Assembly: GCA_000827265.1 (NCBI GenBank)
Contig: KN834755.1
Coordinates: 1,335,066 to 1,356,040, forward strand
DNA: 20,975 nt
DNA from: Collybiopsis luxurians FD-317 M1
Taxonomy: Eukaryota; Basidiomycota; Agaricomycetes; Agaricales; Omphalotaceae
Direction of reading: 5' to 3'
In this document: positions 9,389-19,521 of the stretch, piece after piece
Layout: every line of letters begins with the position of its first letter
Position numbering within the stretch: the first letter of the stretch is position 1
Translations under genes and position numbers: made by a program
The notes under the pieces: generated by a model
Database searches by the model: none
Told to the model about the DNA's origin: nothing
What the model saw: only the letters and a program-made list of their open reading frames with translations

Positions 9389-11225
9389 TCAATACAGTGG
9401 AGTTATATGAGCAGGACAAGAGTGTGGTGTAGTGGCTGGATGATGGAATACAACTAAAAACTGGTGAACATAATAATGAGCCATAGCCTCTTCTGAACAA
9501 ATGAGCTTGTATTCAAATCAAAGACTGGTAACATTGGGAAAGTCATCAGAAAAGTTGGGAGGTTTACTACTGGGCCAGGACTTCATTACTTTGAATAAGC
9601 CTTGCAGGAAAGGGGCATGTTGTAACAAAGTGGCAGTTGAAGATAAACCAGGTCTTGTAACATGTGAGCGGTGCATCTATCCTGGCCAACATTGGCTCAC
9701 CAACTGCTCTCAGTCAAACCATTGATCATGTAGAGTTACCACTCAATCATCATCCCCTTGAGGTTCAGGTATAAGTCAGTAATCCAGCGAGAGAAGGTCC
9801 AAATGCAAGTTGATCTCATACAGCTCCCATAAAACCTCAGATACCAGTTGGGAGTCCAATGTACCATTAAAATCTAAGGCTACCACTTGCCCAGCCCGCT
9901 GTGGCTGAATAGCAGACAGTTTGGATTTATCAAGAGACATTTGAGATGCTTTGACCACAGAGTGTAACTCTGCAAGCATAGTCCCTCACCGATAACCTTC
10001 ATCAGCATTCTTCAAGCCAGCTGCAGCCTCCAGCAGTGCCCACCAGTCTTTATTTTTGTATCCTGATGAGCCATTTGGTTGTAAAAGCTTCCAGAGATAT
10101 ACCAGTTGAATCCTGAGCCACATAAGAATCAGAGATTGGCATAATGTGTTAGAGCTGGATACAAAGACGGAAGGATGAGGAACTACATATTCAAGCTGCA
10201 ATTGACCGGTTCAGCAATGAAAGCTGCTTAGCTGTTCAGTTGCAGCATTCCAGAGAGCAAGAGATGGTGGAAACCCCAGTAGGGAAAGCTCAAGAAAACA
10301 ATTATGCTCCTCTGGAGGTCCACCTGTTACTAATTGTATAATCAAAAAACAGATAGATGATACAGTTAAAATAACAGTCACCTTTTTTCTGCTTCTTTTT
10401 TGGAGGTGCAAGAGATACAGTTTCATGTGAAGTAACATCTAATGAGGCTAAATCTCCTAGTGGTGTTTCTGGAGTAGAGGTTGGGGGATGAGATGGGCCT
10501 GAAGCAGATGATGGAGAGGTAGAGGAGGACAAGTCAGAGAAGGAGCCAAGGATTGGAAGAGCAAACTGCTTGCAAAGAAAGTTGCCCATTCATGCATAGC
10601 AAGTGAACTGTCCCAGAAGACCTGAGAACAACAACTGATGAGGTGGTTCAGCATCAGCTAAATCTAGCTCAAAGTCAGACATGTGTAGTGGCAGGCAATT
10701 GTAAATGTCTCATCAAGAGGTGGGATAATCCAATGGATAGGAGTTGCCTGCTTCTCTTGCAGCAGTTAAACTAGCCACACAGGGCACCCAATACAAAGTA
10801 CGTCTGCAGCTATATTGAAATCAGCAGTAAATGCACCAATGACACTTGTATCAGCTGGATGAGAAGTTCCTAAGGCTTGAAGATAAGGTAACCAATGAAC
10901 CAACCACTGCCAGTGCACATATGTTTTGAGAAACACACATTGAAGGCAGCTAAAAAGTAAGAAAACCTTCAACTGTTCCTCAGGAAGGGTGAGGCAGCTG
11001 CAATACTTTTGAAGCTGATTGTAACCCCATGTAAGAGTCCAGTCCTGTTTCACATTGTTCTCTAGACTCTTAATAGCTGCAAAGAGTCTTTCACACAATA
11101 ACTCCATTGGGTCAATCACCCACAAAGCAAGATAGCCTAGACCAACAATACCCTGACCATGCAATGGTGCAAAATAATTGGCGACCAGACAGTACCAAGT
11201 GTGATAAAGCACTTCAGGCAACCAC
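9389..11225 (-). pseudogene. Relic of an uncharacterised, probably multi-copy, basidiomycete protein family
   Basis: Opens after a CAG acceptor at 11226-11228 with WLPEVLYHTWYCLVANYFAP, then GYLALWVIDPMELLCERLF, LTLPEEQLKVFLLFSCLQ, YVHWQWLVHWLPYLQALGTS and SVIGAFTADFNIAADVLCIG. TAA 10768 follows GCPVWLV. A frameshift near 10680 leads to DFELDLADAEPPHQLLFSGL, TGA 10592, a Ser/Pro-rich linker and the basic run PPKKKQKK. Intron 10381-10324 (58 bases, GTGACT..ACAG) joins in phase to a long frame 1 with EYVVPHPSVFVSSSN, KDWWALLEAAAGLKNADEG, QPQRAGQVVALDFNGTLDSQ, LVSEVLWELYEINLHLDLLS and LQGLFKVMKSWP. That frame carries TGA 10213, 9988, 9778, 9745, 9712, 9520 and TAG 9679, ending at TGA 9391-9389. 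The motif order (IGAFT..GIPVW, then yvvPhP.vF, WR.LL, then VSEVLWELYE) is familiar to me as an uncharacterised family in Agaricomycetes; this is memory, unchecked. No molecular function can be assigned. Confidence 0.7.
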
Positions 11226-11230
11226 CTGAC

Positions 11231-12356
11231 AGACCTAATTAGGATAATTTTTCAATGTCAAAAATTTATTCTAAGAAGGTCACCCAGGAGGCCTTTAGCC
11301 CATCCTAACTTAGGGGTGGCTACAGCCTACATTTTTCAATATAGCCCAGGCTGCAGCCAAGTCAACAATATCAGCTGGGCTGCAGCCTATTTAGCCCAAA
11401 ACTTTCTAAGCACAAGCTATGCCCTTCTTAGCCTTTCATATCTTTTTTGATTATATTGAAAGTAGATGAAAATAGTGGGTTAGTTACATTGCTCATTTGA
11501 CACTTACACTAATATTTAGCCTGTTAAATTTAGAAACTCTGCTTTTCAAAATGACCAAAAGATAAAAACACTCTAAAGTGTGATATAATTCAGTGGCTAA
11601 TAATGAGACCAGCTTCAAAATGTCAATCAGTACAGAAGCTTCTTTCTATGTATCAAATCTAGCACATTATAAACCCAATCACTTCTCTGCTTATTGAAAA
11701 AATGGAATACATGGAACATAAGATATGTCATATTGTCTGGAAGCAGCAGCCTCCACCTCTCTTCCCAATTCCAGCTGCAGCCAGTGGGTTTTTCCCTAGA
11801 GGGGGCTGCAGCCTTGGATAATGAACAAGCTGAGGCTTCAGCCCAAACAGTCTTCATTATCCAGGGCTGCAGCCATTGGATCTGGAAACAGAAGGGCTCT
11901 AGCCCACTCAGCAATTATACATCTGGGCTGCAGCCATCAGATCTGTAAATGAAAGGGCTGCAGCCCTATTAGGAAACAGACATCCAGGCAGCAGCCCTAT
12001 CAGGAAACAGACATCTGGGCTGTAGCCCTTTCCTTTACAGATCTGACAGCTGCAGCCCACCATGAGACAAGTTTGCTGGGCTGCAGCCTCTAATGCAATT
12101 TTGTCTGCCTACAACTCTATTTCATTTTAAAGTTTCCTCATTATGGATTGCCTCAGTTCAAACTTTTTTTACAAAAAATCTCAACACAAACTGCAAGTTC
12201 TTGTGGTTTAAATGAAGTACATTGGGTAATATATCATAAAAAGGATTAGATAGAATTGAAACCAAAATAATTACCACTAAGCCTAGTAACAAATACTCTA
12301 TACAATCCACCAACAATATAGATAATGAAAACATTTGAGGATGAACAACTACTTAC
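11231..12356. repeat. Cluster of GGGCTGCAGCCC-type palindromes in non-coding DNA
   Basis: About eleven copies or variants of the palindromic word (A)GGGCTGCAGCC occur at 11338-11390 and 11770-12090. Two nested inverted repeats are built on it: 11804-11825 with 11853-11874 (22 bases, one mismatch) and 11937-11966 with 12017-12046 (30 bases, two mismatches). A direct repeat CCCTAT(T/C)AGGAAACAGACATC appears at 11964-11983 and 11995-12014. It sits between two minus-strand relics and holds no supported gene; open frames here on both strands overlap the palindromes and look accidental. It may be a MITE or foldback array inserted in an intron or spacer. Confidence 0.65.
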
Positions 12357-13131
12357 GCCAGGAAGGCAAACTGGCAATGAGGCACTGGAGCTGACTCTTC
12401 CCTTTCATGATCTCACTATCCTTCTCCTCTGCAATCTTCACTCCACATTTACATTTCTGACTACTTGGTTTCACCTTGTTGACCTCATCAACTTAGACCT
12501 TATCCAAATCAGAATGTCGCTCTAATCGACACATTTTCCTTGGTCATCCAGTATCCAACTCATCGTCGCTAGAATCAGGTGCATGTGTCCTAACTTTCAG
12601 AGCAATGGGTACATCTGCTTCTTCCTCTTTGTTCTCATTCACTGTTGTCCTTGCAAGTTTGACTGACTGCAAAGTTTTTGCAGTTTCTTTCATGCTGGAT
12701 TTCTTGAGAAGTTTTGTGGGCAGAACATCTCGTGAAGACTTTGTAATCTTTTCTGCAGGTCTTGAAGATCGCACAGTGAAGCAGAGTCTTTGTCCTTGGA
12801 ACCATGCATGGTCTGCAACAGTGTAGAAGATGCTGGAATGAGTTTCTTTGCATGGTGGGTAAGCAGAATGTGTCCAGAAGTCTCCTGAATCCTTTGCGCA
12901 GCAGCCTTTTTAGATTGTTTTTGAGGACAAGTTGCATCCTCTTCGTCAGATAAAGGTGAAGGAGGTGAAGGAAGTCTATTGCTATCATCATTGTTACTGC
13001 CATTGCCAGTGTTGCTACTGCAAGCAGGGGGGTTCTTGTCCAGAAGACTCTTGTTGCAGGGCAGGGCTTTCAATTTAGGCTGCTTTCCAAGATGATCTTT
13101 CCTTGATTGACCATTCTTGGACTCCTTTTGA

Positions 13132-13320
13132 GCCTTATCGCTCTTCTTGCTCTTCCCCACTACTGTCCCTTCCTCCTCATTTGATTTGCACTCTTTTCAA
13201 GGCTTATCACTCTTCTTGATCTTCCCTGCTACTGCCCCTCCCTCCTCACTTGATTTGTGCTCTGTTTGAGCCTTGTTGTTCTTCCTGCTCTTCCCCACTA
13301 TCAACTGTGTCACCTTGTCA
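13132..13320 (-). repeat. Tandem 23-codon repeats in the Lys/Ser-rich tail of the large relic
   Basis: Three units of about 69 bases begin near 13132, 13202 and 13270. On the minus strand each reads a variant of VGKSKKSDKAQKE followed by an acidic stretch. In the middle unit the Gln codon CAA found in the other two is replaced by TGA (13199-13197). That places the stop inside an otherwise conserved repeat and supports decay rather than a true terminus. Confidence 0.7.
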
Positions 13321-15250
13321 ATGGCCTCCCTCTCTTTTCTGTCTTTGCCCATCTTCCTGCCTCTCCATGCTGCTCCTGTCCCAAGGTTGTCATTGTCATT
13401 GTCATTGACTATCAGAGCATTGCTCAAACATAATTGGTATTTCTTCAACTGATGGACAAGGCAAAGTGGCTTTCCAATCTCCTTGCCTTCTTTCAGTGCT
13501 GCTCAAACAATAGGAATATGGGCTTGGTCTCTGATAGAGAGGGCCATTTGCTCTATAGGTGATGTCAGCGATTCATAACCAATAAATTCTCTCAAGTGAA
13601 GAAAAGCTCACCTTCATCCCAGGGAATGAAATGCACAAGTTCACCCCCCTCATCCTCATCATCCTCATCATCACTGTTGCCACCTTTGCCCTCACCTTTG
13701 CCCTCACCCTCATCATCTTCAAAAAGGGGCACAGAATTGCCCTCACCTGAAACACCTTTCTTCCAAGCTTCAAGTTGGCATTTAACAAGAACTTTAAGGT
13801 TGTTGATGGGAATTTGCCACATTGCAGTTAAACCTGCATCGCCAGGAGCTCCTGGTACTTTCAAGTGGACCAGCCATCCAACTAAACAGACCTTCCACTT
13901 GGCACACATGTCGGCAAAGCTAGCCCCCCCAGTGGAACTCTTGCAGATTGGACTCAGGATGCACTTCACCTAGATATAACTCATTAATGTCCAGGAAATA
14001 CAATCAAATTGTCTTCAAATTGGGACTTACAAAGTACTAATACCAATATATCTTTGAAAGCTGTATGCAACCAACTTTTCTGGTCCAAATAATGATCAAT
14101 AAACTTTTGCTTCTTGGGCAGCAATAGGTTATCCTGCTGCAGTTGCATATACTGAGTGTGAATCATAGTACCATAATCCACACTCTGCACTTTCAAAGTG
14201 CTGGCATTTGCATTCCTCATCTTTTTGAAGAGTTCATCGGATCCACTACCCACCCAAAAAAGCTCAGTCCATGAGTGTCATACATGTGACTAGCCTAAAG
14301 TAGGAGAGCCCAGTGAGCATGAACATCACCTTCCAGAGGTAGGGGGAAAAGAAACAAAAACTTACGCGGTCTGAAAATTTGCTACATAGTTTGACCAAAC
14401 GAGTTTCAGAGTAGCCTTCCACCTGTTCTTCAGAGGTATGGTCATGCATCTTCTTCACATACCATTCATTCAGCTGCACTACATAATAATCCTTTTTCTT
14501 TTCTGGAAGATCGAGCACTTCTTTATATGCCTGCTGAATAGATGCCTGAAATTCTTCCTGAGATTGTCCTGGTTGTTGTTTCCAATCCATGCCATCCTCC
14601 ACAACCATGAAGTGCTGGAACTGATTCCACACATTCATCTTACAGGGCTCTTTGACAACCTCCCCTATGGCAGAGAAAACTGCTGCCTCACTTTTTCCAA
14701 TCCTCTTCACCAGGGCTTTGATATGCTGGCGATAGTCAGTCTTGAGCTGAAGAGCCTCTGTGATCCACTCCTTGTGCAAAGCACTGGCCTTGTTTTCACC
14801 CTCACCTTCAGCGCTCGCAGCTTCTCTATTAAGCGCATCCACATTGTCTTCCCCTTCATCATCAGAGACTGTTTCTATGGTGTGCTCCTTGCCTTTCATA
14901 GAGGATAACTGTCTTTCAGCAGGCGGGGAGTCTACACTCTGTTGAACTGGCTCATCCGGTGCTACACCATTCCACTCCTCTTCCTCATACTCTTCTTCTT
15001 TCTCCACAACCAGTAATTCCTTACTGAGCTTTTCATCCTCTTCTACCCCCACCAGTGAATCCTCTTCTTCCTCTTCATCCACTTCTACTCCTGCCAGCAA
15101 ACCCTCTTCTTCCCCTTCATCCACTTTGCTAACTGGTGAAAGCAGTCCACGAGCTCCTAGGCAAGCTCCTACTGAGTAATCTTTGACAACATCAATATTG
15201 TCATCAAATAAATAGTGCACATTCCTTCCGCAAACCAGTTTCTTGTCTGC

Positions 15251-15514
15251 CTCATGCTGTGAAGTTTGATGTTCCAGAGGACTTCGACTGGTATCAGGCA
15301 CAGGGCTAGACCCTATACTGTTACCAGGAAAGGGCAGAGGCCTCAAAGGACCCACCACAGGAGACGAGGGAGGATAGGACACCACACAATGTGAAGTTTG
15401 ACATTCTGGGGGACTTGGACTGGTATCAGGCACAGGGCTAGACCCTAGTCTGTCCTCAGGAAAGGGTGGATGCCTCAAAGGACCTGCCAAAGGAGAAGAG
15501 GGAGGATAGGACAC
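15251..15514 (-). repeat. Two tandem 132-base Pro/Ser-rich repeats in the large relic
   Basis: Units 15514-15383 and 15382-15251 each encode 44 residues starting VSYPPSSP, with GPLR, GSSPVPDTS and a QTS motif near the end. The period keeps the reading frame. Low-complexity, probably disordered protein. Confidence 0.8.
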
Positions 15515-16768
15515 CGCATGAGGCATTGGAGAGGGAGGAGAAGGAGGTGACGCTGGTTGTAGTTTGTAGGCGAGTCTCTGAACCATAGGAGGTGTCAGGG
15601 GTAACATTTTATCTTCCCAAATAGCATTGTACTTGCCAATTAGACTGTTGACAACCATAACATGTAGATCTTCCCTATCATTAAGCTGAGCAACAGTAGT
15701 GGACAGTGTCAAAGGTGGAAGACTGTATTGTTTGTTGAAACGTATGGTGACAGCGTTCATTTGCTGAGGATGGCAGGACCATGCACTGGTTCTCCGGCCA
15801 CACATAAGGCCAAATAAACCATGGCTTACAATGTATTCTCCATCTCCAGGTTCACCAGTCTTTGGACTATGTAGTTCAGAGTTGGGAGACATGAGAACAT
15901 CCCACTGATGAGGACTTCCTTCAGTAAAGGGATCATTTGTGAGCAATTTTTGTGGTAGGGAGATATTGGGGGTGAATGGTTGTTCTACAGAGGCCAGTGA
16001 TTTGCAAAACATGTCAGTGTCATGCACAAGGGCTGGGGGTTGAGGACTGTGGTTGGAAGATGGTGTTTCTATTCCAAGGGTTGTGGACTCATTGGTAGCA
16101 GGTTGAGAATGAAGCGGAGACACTTCTGGAAATGGAGGTCCTGTTGGAAGGGCATCATTGATTGTTATTGATGGGAGAGGGAGAGGGATGGAATGAGAAT
16201 GGGGGGGACAAGAAGCGGAGTCTTCCTGGGTGTGCATGGAGTGCATGCCCAGCATGAGAGGGAGTGCCTGTTTGCACAATTTTCAGTGTTTGGCTAAATC
16301 TACAATGATGGAGTTAGACTGACTGTGTGTTTAAATTTTTTGAAATAACTGACCAATGAATTTTGCATTATTACCTCTAGGTAGATTCACAATATCTACT
16401 CTGTTGACCTGAACTTCTGGACTGTCCAGGGTGGCAGAAGTGCCTGCATCACCAGCTCCAGGTTCTGCATCATGATTATTGAGTTCAATATCCACAACCA
16501 CAGTCTTTTCTGGATTTGCAGTGGTGGCTTGAGTGTGCAAGGTACTAGATCATTTGCTAGCCACAGTATTTGTAACCGGCACTCTCTGTGGAACCAATAT
16601 CAAGACATGGTCCATAACAAGGCAAATCTTGTGTTTCAATGAAGATATCTTTTCCTGTACAGCTTCTAGTTGGGTAGGGACTGTGGATCTGGATTGAGCT
16701 TGTGCTTTTGCACCTTGAGTTCTGGTGTTCACAATAGCTGCAGTTTTGGCTCATGAGCAAGTATTCAT

Positions 16769-17278
16769 TGTAATGTGTTGTCAAATGTGGTATATCACAA
16801 TAGATTTGGGTGAGCAATGAGAGGTGCAGAGGAAAGGCAAAAAGTAACACCAGGCGCTGGCTATTAAAAAAAGAACAAGAATTAGTAACAAAAAGATTTT
16901 TGTTTTGGGCATTGTCCTTGATTTACCTGGATAAAACTGCCCAAATGGCAATTGTTCACCATAGTTTAACATCATTGTGGACATTTGATCTTGTATTCAT
17001 AACTAAAGTCAACCATCACCTTCACTGTAGTTTAACGTCATTATGGATGTCTAATTTGGCAATTAAAACTAAAGTCAACTGTGGTCAAAGCAGCAAATAC
17101 ATCTCAGAGATGTACAGGTTTCATTTGTTGAACATGTTTACAAGATATGGATACCAAATAAATAACTAGTATCGTGTGAACTACATGTTTGAGCATTTGA
17201 TAGCGAGTCCCAAGCAATGTAAGTAGTAAGTAGAATAAATTGGGCACAGCAAACCAATCAGAACAGGATGTTGTTCAT
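16769..17278. other. Non-coding spacer between two minus-strand relics
   Basis: AT-rich. A 119-codon plus-strand open frame (16810-17169) spans the tandem repeat at 16955-17086, which explains its openness, and it has no recognisable motif. No gene is called. Confidence 0.45.
16955..17086. repeat. Two tandem 66-base repeats
   Basis: 16955-17020 and 17021-17086 align without gaps. Both contain TAGTTTAAC(A/G)TCATT(G/A)TGGA and AACTAAAGTCAAC. Many of the differences are transitions, as expected for an old repeat pair decaying by C-to-T type change. Confidence 0.65.
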
Positions 17279-18322
17279 CTACACTAGAGACACCTTGTCC
17301 CAGTCAATGGGACTGGGTTGAGGTGGTGGCAGAGGGGTTTTGTGAGCATTATAAATATGCTCCTCCAGATTGTAAATACTCTCAATTACTGATGTAACTC
17401 TCTCCCTCATCTGGTGCATCTTCTCCTTCCCATCCAGCTCATCACATGGCAGCGTCAGGCCCTCAAATCTCTTCTGAATGTCATACATCAACCTGTTGCC
17501 AGTTGAATTGATATGTTCCATTTGATATACTGACAATAGATGAGAATGGTGGATTTTAAAAGGATGTTCCTTGACAATTTCTTCCTTGTAATTCAGACTG
17601 TGACCTGGTACTGGGTGCAGATCCACTCATTGACATAGGTAAACTCCACTTCCATCACAGTGGTTCCCAAATTCACCCAGCTCATTCAGAGCATCACAAA
17701 TATGATGAACAAGCTTCCTAATGTGGGTGAAGAGCTTGATATCATCTGCACTCATGACAAGATACAGTCCACAAGCCTCCCTGGAGTTTGTAGGGACTGC
17801 TTTGGTCTTCACACCACCATCCAGAACATTGCAAATGTCAGAAGGATGTATAACCTCAACACAACCCTGCTGTTTGCGATTGGGCTAGATTTGCACCTGG
17901 AGCTTTCCGAAGAAAAAATCAAGGTGCACGAGCTGGTCAGTTGCCTTCTTGAATTTCCTGTGATGAATAATAACATAGAATTCCAAGTCTCCTAAACCCA
18001 TTTTGAAGTGAGGATCCAGAATCCACTTGCTCTGCTCTGGAATATCAATGAGAGAAAGCGCACGAATATTGTCCGCATACTTGGCAAGGTCAGCCTCCAC
18101 CACCTTCTCATACAAGGCATCAGCTCTTCTCCTCACTGCACAAGTTTCAACAGCCAGATGTTCAGTATTGGAGTAGTTGGGTTTGTAGCCCTCCTTGAAT
18201 CAGTAGTAGTTATTGAGCCCAGAACTGTCCACCTCATGAAGAAAGTGAAGAGTTCTGTCCATTGTAACATCAATTTTTGAGTGATTCTCTAAGGATCCAT
18301 ACTTACTGCCTTTCACAGACAT
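17279..18322 (-). pseudogene. Unrecognised 348-codon reading frame with three internal stops
   Basis: ATG at 18322 begins MSVKGSKYGSLENHSKIDVT and frame 1 runs without any frameshift to TAG 17281-17279, interrupted by TGA 18202, TAG 17887 and TGA 17629. Protein-like segments on both sides of each stop include RRADALYEKVVEADLAKYAD, IRALSLIDIPEQSKWILDPH, LFTHIRKLVHHICDALNELG, NYKEEIVKEHPFKIHHSH and PLPPPQPSPIDWDKVSLV. The composition is mixed and helical-looking, with no signal peptide or membrane segment. The start overlaps the end of the neighbouring KOW-like frame by 20 bases on the same strand, so the two may once have been parts of one locus. I recognise no domain and assign no function. 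Confidence 0.55.
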
Positions 18323-19521
18323 GATCAAAGTCCAACCATTCTACTGCGACTGCTACATTGATGATGTCATACTGAATGCCAATCACCAAACCACTGATTG
18401 CAGAGTCCCATTGACTTACATCAATGACAACACCCCAATAACCTCATTGTACAGGGTGCTTGGCAACGAAAACAGAGAGGCCAATCCATGGAAACTGACA
18501 TGTTCAATAATCTCTAGATTTGTTGGCAACAAGTGGTGCTTGAGATCATTCAACAGCTACCCCGGCTGACAACTGCAACAAGGACCCTGAGGACAAACTT
18601 TTGGAATGGAATACAGGCATGGTTGGGGCCAACTGCAAGACATTGAGGGGAAGTTCTAGCACCATATCCATCAAAGAGTATTCACTGACAAAAAAGTCAT
18701 TTGAGGTGAAGTTTCCTTTATTCTTTCAATCCCTCTCTTGCTTCAACAACTTTTGAGTCTCCTCATTAAGAAAAAGCAACGCTGAATGCTGAGAAAGATT
18801 CAGCTCTAGAACCCTCCCTGTGATCTCAGAGCCTGCTATGAATACAGAATCCATTTTGTTAAAGTACTTGGTGAGCAACATGGATGGGATAGCAAAGAGT
18901 TCTTGGTTGAATGCCACATTGCAAGTATGATCTCCAATGGATTTGATTATCCCCAATGCACCGTGTTGATCCTTTGGTAGTAAAAGCCCTGTGTATTTGT
19001 CACCAAAAGGCTCTACCACATAGATGCTTTTCCCCTGATGAAAATTCCATGTTGAAGGTACTGGCATGTTGTTGAAAGAGACCCAAACCTCAGGATGACA
19101 AGACTTTACAAAAGAAAGAAAAGTGTCCAGGTCAATAGTCAAGGGAGCATGGTGAAGATGCTTTGCCTTGGCCTCCCACCGCAATAGACTGCACTCAAAT
19201 ACACAGCTGCCCATTTTGAACTCTCGAGGATGAGCACATGTGAGACCCTCAGGGTGAGGGTGATAGCACAGCAGGTTGATGCAATCGCCAAGTTCCAGGT
19301 CCTCATTGAGCTGGTGGGCAATTTGGATCACATCCTTGTAGAAAAAAAGCTGGCAAGGAACCCGGCCTCCACTGTTCATTATCACATTGTAATTGGCCTC
19401 AGTTCGCAGAATACAAGGAACAATGAGAAGGGGTACAAATTCTGGGTTATTGCAGTCATCCATCAAACAGCAGAGGCCAAGATTGCCATCATGGACACCA
19501 CCCTTGATAACTACCCAGTGT
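18303..19521 (-). pseudogene. Decayed Spt5-like protein with KOW-type segments
   Basis: The exon opens after a good acceptor (pyrimidine tract plus CTTCAG, 19528-19522) and keeps one frame for 406 codons to TAA 18305-18303 or a GTAAGT donor at 18306. Internal stops are TGA 18728, 18548, 18506 and 18446. KOW-like segments (G..G..G.V pattern) are HWVVIKGGVHDGNLG followed by PLLIVPCILR, GLLLPKDQHGALGIIKSIGD followed by FAIPSMLLTKYF, MDSVFIAGSEITGRVLEL, and PWIGLSVFVAKHP..GYWGVVIDV..AISGLVIGIQ. KOW domains of the transcription elongation factor Spt5 bind RNA and RNA polymerase II; many mushroom genomes, from memory, carry degenerate Spt5-like multi-copy genes with this arrangement. The NGN domain expected at the N-terminus was not found upstream. 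Family assignment rests on motif spacing only. Confidence 0.6.

Larger units (their letters stand above)
12357..16768 (-). pseudogene. Large relic of an uncharacterised, acidic and Pro/Ser-rich basidiomycete protein family
   Basis: Putative ATG at 16768, then TGA 16753, a coiled segment NTRTQGAKAQAQSRS..VQEKISSLKH, TGA 16552, an intron of 75 bases (16374-16300, phase 1) and TGA 16285. A 671-codon open frame (16279-14264) follows: a Pro/Ser-rich half with 44-residue repeats, then EEEEED acidic runs, then a folded-looking part with WITEALQLKTDYRQHIKALV, NVWNQFQHFMVVEDGM and LNEWYVKKMHDHTSEEQVEG. An intron of 71 bases (14365-14295, GTAAGT..TTAG) leads to HGLSFFGWVVDP and a frameshift near 14237, then MRNANASTLKVQSVDYGTMI. 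A GTAAGT..CTAG intron (14030-13970) and a shift at or before a G7 run (13926-13932) lead to ASFADMCAKWKV. Another shift near 13610 gives LREFIGYESLTSPIEQMALS, TGA 13505, a Lys/Ser-rich tail with TGA 13199, a shift near 12780, then DSSDDELDTG and TGA 12546. The frame goes on past TAA 12495 to a GTAAGT donor at 12356, so it may once have been spliced to the relic at 9389-11225. The family is uncharacterised as far as I know. Confidence 0.65.

Noticed and set aside
11627..11948. Overlapping open frames on both strands (95 and 84 codons)
   Set aside because: They are built from GGGCTGCAGCC palindrome copies, which read as AA/CS/LQP in any frame.
13596..13973. Plus-strand open frame of 125 codons rich in Ser/Pro
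   Set aside because: It is the antisense shadow of the acidic GEGKGE..DDEDDEDEG stretch of the minus-strand relic.
14438..14908. Plus-strand open frame of 156 codons
   Set aside because: It lies antisense to the best-supported part of the minus-strand 671-codon frame.
18321..18569. Plus-strand open frame of 82 codons
   Set aside because: The minus strand here reads the KOW-like segment PWIGLSVFVAKHP..GYWGVVIDV, which is the more convincing coding sense.
2954..19521. Recoding of TGA as a sense codon to explain the many in-frame TGAs
   Set aside because: The same reading frames also contain frameshifts, TAA/TAG stops and lost catalytic residues, and the intact WD40 gene uses no internal TGA. 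CpG decay explains the pattern more simply.
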